Assembly: GCA_002898255.1 (NCBI GenBank)
Contig: BEIE01000001.1
Coordinates: 620,001-684,000 of the forward strand
DNA from: a bacterium HR28
Lineage (GTDB): Bacteria; Chloroflexota; Chloroflexia; Thermomicrobiales; Thermomicrobiaceae
Length of the DNA: 64,000 nt
Direction of reading: 5' to 3'
Shown: positions 61,950 to 64,000 of the stretch, piece after piece
Layout: the number at the start of each line of letters is the position of its first letter
How positions within the stretch are numbered: position 1 is the stretch's first letter
The notes under the pieces: generated by a model
Databases searched by the model: none
The model's input: only the letters and a program-made list of their open reading frames with translations
What the model was told of the DNA's origin: nothing
Program-made: the position numbers and the translations under genes

Positions 61950-62957
61950 TCATCCCCCACGTCGGACACCACGAGCGCCCCAGCGGACGACGCTGGCAGC
62001 CCAGGCGAGCCCCGCCCCGAAGGCGACAAGAACGACGTTCATCCCTGGCCGAAGGACCCCCTGTTCGGCAGCTTCGGCAATTCCGAGTGGTACCGAAGCA
62101 GCAGAAGTGTTGCCGTAACGATCGAGATTGACCCAGACCTTTTCCCACGGTAGACCAAGGCGCTTGACGGCCGCATCGATGATGCGCAGGTTCGCTTGGT
62201 GCGGGATCAGGAGATCCACCTCGTCAAGCGTGAGTCCGGCGCGGGCGATCGCCTCGGCTGCTGCTTCGCCGATGATGCGCACGGAGAAACGGAAGACCTC
62301 TCGCCCGTCCATCCGCATGACTGGACGCTTTGGGGGGAGCGAGCCGTTAGCAAGGAGGAGCTCGGGAAAGCCATCGAGATACAAGTGCATTGCACCGCTG
62401 CCGTCCGAGCCCAGGACGGTTGAGAGGACACCTTCATCTTCAGTACTGGCTTCCAGGACGACCGCCCCTGCCCCGTCACCGAAGAGGACACATGTTGAGC
62501 GGTCAGTGAAGTCGAGCCAGCGCGTCAAAGCGTCGACGCCGACCACAAGGACGGCGCGGGCCGTGCCGGCCATAATGAACTGCGCACCGACGCTCAAGGC
62601 GTAGACGAAGCCGGAACAGGCTGCCACAAGGTCGAACGCACCGGCTCGGGGTGCGCCGATGGCAGCCTGGAGGAGCGACGCGGTCGCTGGCATAAGGTAG
62701 TCGGGAGTCGTAGTGGCGACGATGACCAGGTCGAGTTGGGCAGGGTCAAGACCAGCCGTCGCCACTGCCCGCCGGGCAGCTTCCGTCGCCATGGAGAGCG
62801 TCGTCTCTTCAGGGCCGGCGATTCGGCGCTCACGGATACCAGTGCGCGTCACAATCCACTCGTCGGACGTCGCGACCATCCGCTCAAGATCGGCGTTTGT
62901 GAGCACGCGAGCTGGTACGTAAGCTCCCCAACCGGTGATCGCGGCACGCTGCGCCAT
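61950..62957 (-). CDS. fabH: 3-oxoacyl-ACP synthase III (initiation)
   Basis: FabH condenses acetyl-CoA or branched acyl-CoA with malonyl-ACP to begin chain synthesis. The 335-residue thiolase-fold protein shows the catalytic triad: Cys114 in AACSGFVYAL, His253 in LLIPHQANLRII and Asn283 in YGNTSAASVP. The N-terminal ITGWGAYVPARVLTNADLERMV and TSDEWIVTRTGIRERRI are family blocks. The primer specificity loop cannot be judged by eye. It follows rpmF. Confidence 0.96.
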   Translation of the reverse strand: MAQRAAITGWGAYVPARVLTNADLERMVATSDEWIVTRTGIRERRIAGPEETTLSMATEAARRAVATAGLDPAQLDLVIVATTTPDYLMPATASLLQAAIGAPRAGAFDLVAACSGFVYALSVGAQFIMAGTARAVLVVGVDALTRWLDFTDRSTCVLFGDGAGAVVLEASTEDEGVLSTVLGSDGSGAMHLYLDGFPELLLANGSLPPKRPVMRMDGREVFRFSVRIIGEAAAEAIARAGLTLDEVDLLIPHQANLRIIDAAVKRLGLPWEKVWVNLDRYGNTSAASVPLGIAEAAEQGVLRPGMNVVLVAFGAGLAWAASVVRWGARGVRRGG

Positions 62958-62987
62958 GGCGACGTCCCCTGCCTGTTCTCTCGACCG

Positions 62988-63197
62988 TTACGCCTCGGGG
63001 CGCCGCTGCCGTTTCTGCCGGCTTACGTCAAGGACGAGGCGACCACGGTAGTGGCCGCAATGCGGGCAGACATAGTGTGTGCGGTGCTTCTGCCCACAAG
63101 TCGGACAGGTCGTCAAGGGCGGGACATCGATGTACTGATGTGCCGCACGGAAGCCCTGCCGTCGCTTGCTAACTTTATGCTTCGGGACAGCGCCCAT
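62988..63197 (-). CDS. rpmF: Ribosomal protein L32
   Basis: The 69-residue basic protein begins GAVPKHKVSKRRQGFRAAHQ, the L32 signature, and has a C-x2-C ... C-x2-C zinc site (TTCPTCGQKHRTHYVCPHCG). L32 is part of the 50S subunit. It is directly upstream of fabH on the same strand and downstream of the DUF177/YceD gene, a conserved order in many bacteria. Confidence 0.96.
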   Translation of the reverse strand: MGAVPKHKVSKRRQGFRAAHQYIDVPPLTTCPTCGQKHRTHYVCPHCGHYRGRLVLDVSRQKRQRRPEA

Positions 63198-63294
63198 CAG
63201 AGTAATCCTTTCAACAGTTCGTCGTTTGCGTCACACAGACCACTGTGGCCTCCAGCCGGAGGCTACTCCATGCTGAGAAGTAGTTGTCGCACAG

Positions 63295-63819
63295 TCAAGA
63301 CCGTTCGTCAAGGAGCGCTTGGAGAACGGCTAGCCGGGCGTCGACGATCTCTTCCTCCTGCCGCCAGAGCGATTCCGGCCCTGGACACTGTGGACCACAG
63401 ACCGGATAGGAGGGGAGGGCGAGGATCGCGAACTGCCGAAGCAGTTCGTGAAGATCAAGATGGTGATTCTGATCAATAGTAAAAATATCCTCGTCCTCAG
63501 GCGGCGGAAGTGGCAATCCGGTCAAGACGTCGATCGTCGGCCAGTACTCAGCCTCGAAGGTTTCGCTGTACCGACTGTCGAACTCGGTGAGGCAGCGGAC
63601 ACAGGTGAGATGGGCCGACACGTGGAGTTCGCCAGTCGCCAAGATGCCGCTCGAAGTGCGCAACAGACGGACCGAAGCGTTGACATCGCGAACCTCGAGA
63701 TCGCTGTCAAGCGTCAAGCGATCAAGGTGAACAGTGAAGAAACGTTCGGTGCCGACAGGGGCCTTGAGGAGCTGAGCGACGTTGATAATAGTGTCATTCT
63801 CGAGGTGTCTCGTGCGCAT
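63295..63819 (-). CDS. DUF177/YceD family protein
   Basis: The 174-residue protein has the YceD pattern: an N-terminal beta region (INVAQLLKAPVGTERFFTVH), LHVSAHLTCVRCLTEFDSRYSETFEAEYWP with a C-x2-C pair, acidic EDEDIFTID and DLHELLRQFAILALPSYPVCGPQCPG with a second Cys pair. The family is linked to 23S rRNA or L32 accumulation in E. coli and plants. The position immediately before rpmF is the conserved yceD-rpmF order. A promoter is proposed upstream. Confidence 0.93.
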   Translation of the reverse strand: MRTRHLENDTIINVAQLLKAPVGTERFFTVHLDRLTLDSDLEVRDVNASVRLLRTSSGILATGELHVSAHLTCVRCLTEFDSRYSETFEAEYWPTIDVLTGLPLPPPEDEDIFTIDQNHHLDLHELLRQFAILALPSYPVCGPQCPGPESLWRQEEEIVDARLAVLQALLDERS

Positions 63820-63863
63820 GGGGCTGTCCTCCGGCTGCGCTCCTGGGGGTGCGCAACTCCCTA

Positions 63864-63892
63864 AGTGTAACCTGTGCCAACCTGGCCGACAA
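63864..63892 (-). promoter_or_regulatory. Candidate promoter for the DUF177-rpmF-fab operon
   Basis: On the minus strand TTGTCG (63887-63892) and TACACT (63864-63869) are 17 nt apart, about 45 nt upstream of the DUF177 start. Four of six bases match in each element. Confidence 0.45.
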
Positions 63893-63966
63893 ACTGCCCT
63901 ATCGCCGACGGCACTTCCCGCGGTAGAATGCCCGCGCGGGCTGGCTGGGACGTGGGGAGCGTGCGG

Positions 63967-64000
63967 ATGCGCGAGAATCGAGTCAAGCGGCGCCTCCGAG
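63967..64000 (+). CDS. Start of a rightward gene, probably an HpcH/HpaI-type aldolase, cut by window edge
   Basis: An ATG at 63967 with GGGGAGC about 7 nt before it opens a frame reading MRENRVKRRLR up to the edge. Family members of the HpcH/HpaI aldolase group commonly begin M-R-E-N-x-x-K/R-R-x-L, which is the only basis for the suggested product. TAGAAT at 63924-63929 could be its -10 element. Too short to be certain. Confidence 0.35.
   Translation, partial: MRENRVKRRLR

Overview
The window is a contiguous piece of a GC-rich (roughly 60-63%) bacterial chromosome, densely coded on both strands, with short gaps, many 1-20 nt gene overlaps and frequent GTG starts. Gene content and protein style (HslVU, RqcH-type NFACT protein, two-GT2 fusion proteins, SPW-repeat protein, secreted repeat protein, beta-propeller sigma regulators, MidA-family methyltransferase) suggest a Chloroflexota bacterium of the Thermomicrobia type. 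That assignment is an inference from gene content; no rRNA or tRNA gene is present to test it. I saw no insertion sequence, prophage, CRISPR array or replication origin.

Layout, left to right. (1) 1-4.1 kb: a leftward gene cut by the window edge, a large TPR protein and a threonine dehydratase whose 5' leader can form a structured, possibly switching RNA. (2) 4.4-8.7 kb: a rightward four-gene unit, ABC ATPase, permease, OmpR-type response regulator and histidine kinase. (3) 8.6-17.8 kb: a very unusual membrane protein (sigma-4-like HTH, zinc anti-sigma motif, one membrane helix, large beta-propeller), pyrF, a DJ-1/PfpI protein, a TetR-ABC exporter operon, a TrmH-type rRNA/tRNA methylase and a MidA methyltransferase. 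(4) 17.9-21.7 kb: a CopB-type copper ATPase with a CsoR-like operator in front, a nitroreductase and endonuclease III. (5) 22.0-25.9 kb: three glycosyltransferase genes in one operon. (6) 25.9-31 kb: an ECF sigma factor overlapping a membrane beta-propeller protein that is probably its regulator, then a small unknown protein, a DUF1015 protein and an SPW membrane protein. (7) 31-36 kb: a large secreted repeat protein and a PhoB/PhoR-like pair. (8) 36-46 kb: dprA, mannose-1-phosphate guanylyltransferase, topA, hslV, hslU, a GT2, a ROK sugar kinase and an extracellular solute-binding lipoprotein, all rightward. (9) 47-56 kb: ilvE, a class III aminotransferase, a D-cysteine desulfhydrase-like enzyme, priA, def, gmk, and the NFACT/RqcH protein. 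(10) 56-64 kb: tatC, acpP, then a 1-kb gene-poor gap, nusB, accC, fabG, fabD, fabH, rpmF and the DUF177/YceD protein, all leftward, with a probable aldolase gene starting at the right edge.

How it works together. The right end is a type II fatty-acid synthesis cluster (carboxylase subunit, initiation and elongation enzymes, carrier) mixed with ribosome genes. The 36-56 kb block holds DNA maintenance (DprA, TopA, PriA), proteolysis and quality control (HslVU, RqcH, deformylase). Glycan synthesis genes recur (22-26, 37, 42 kb). Signalling is prominent: two two-component pairs, one TetR system, one ECF sigma system and one fused sigma/anti-sigma-like membrane protein.
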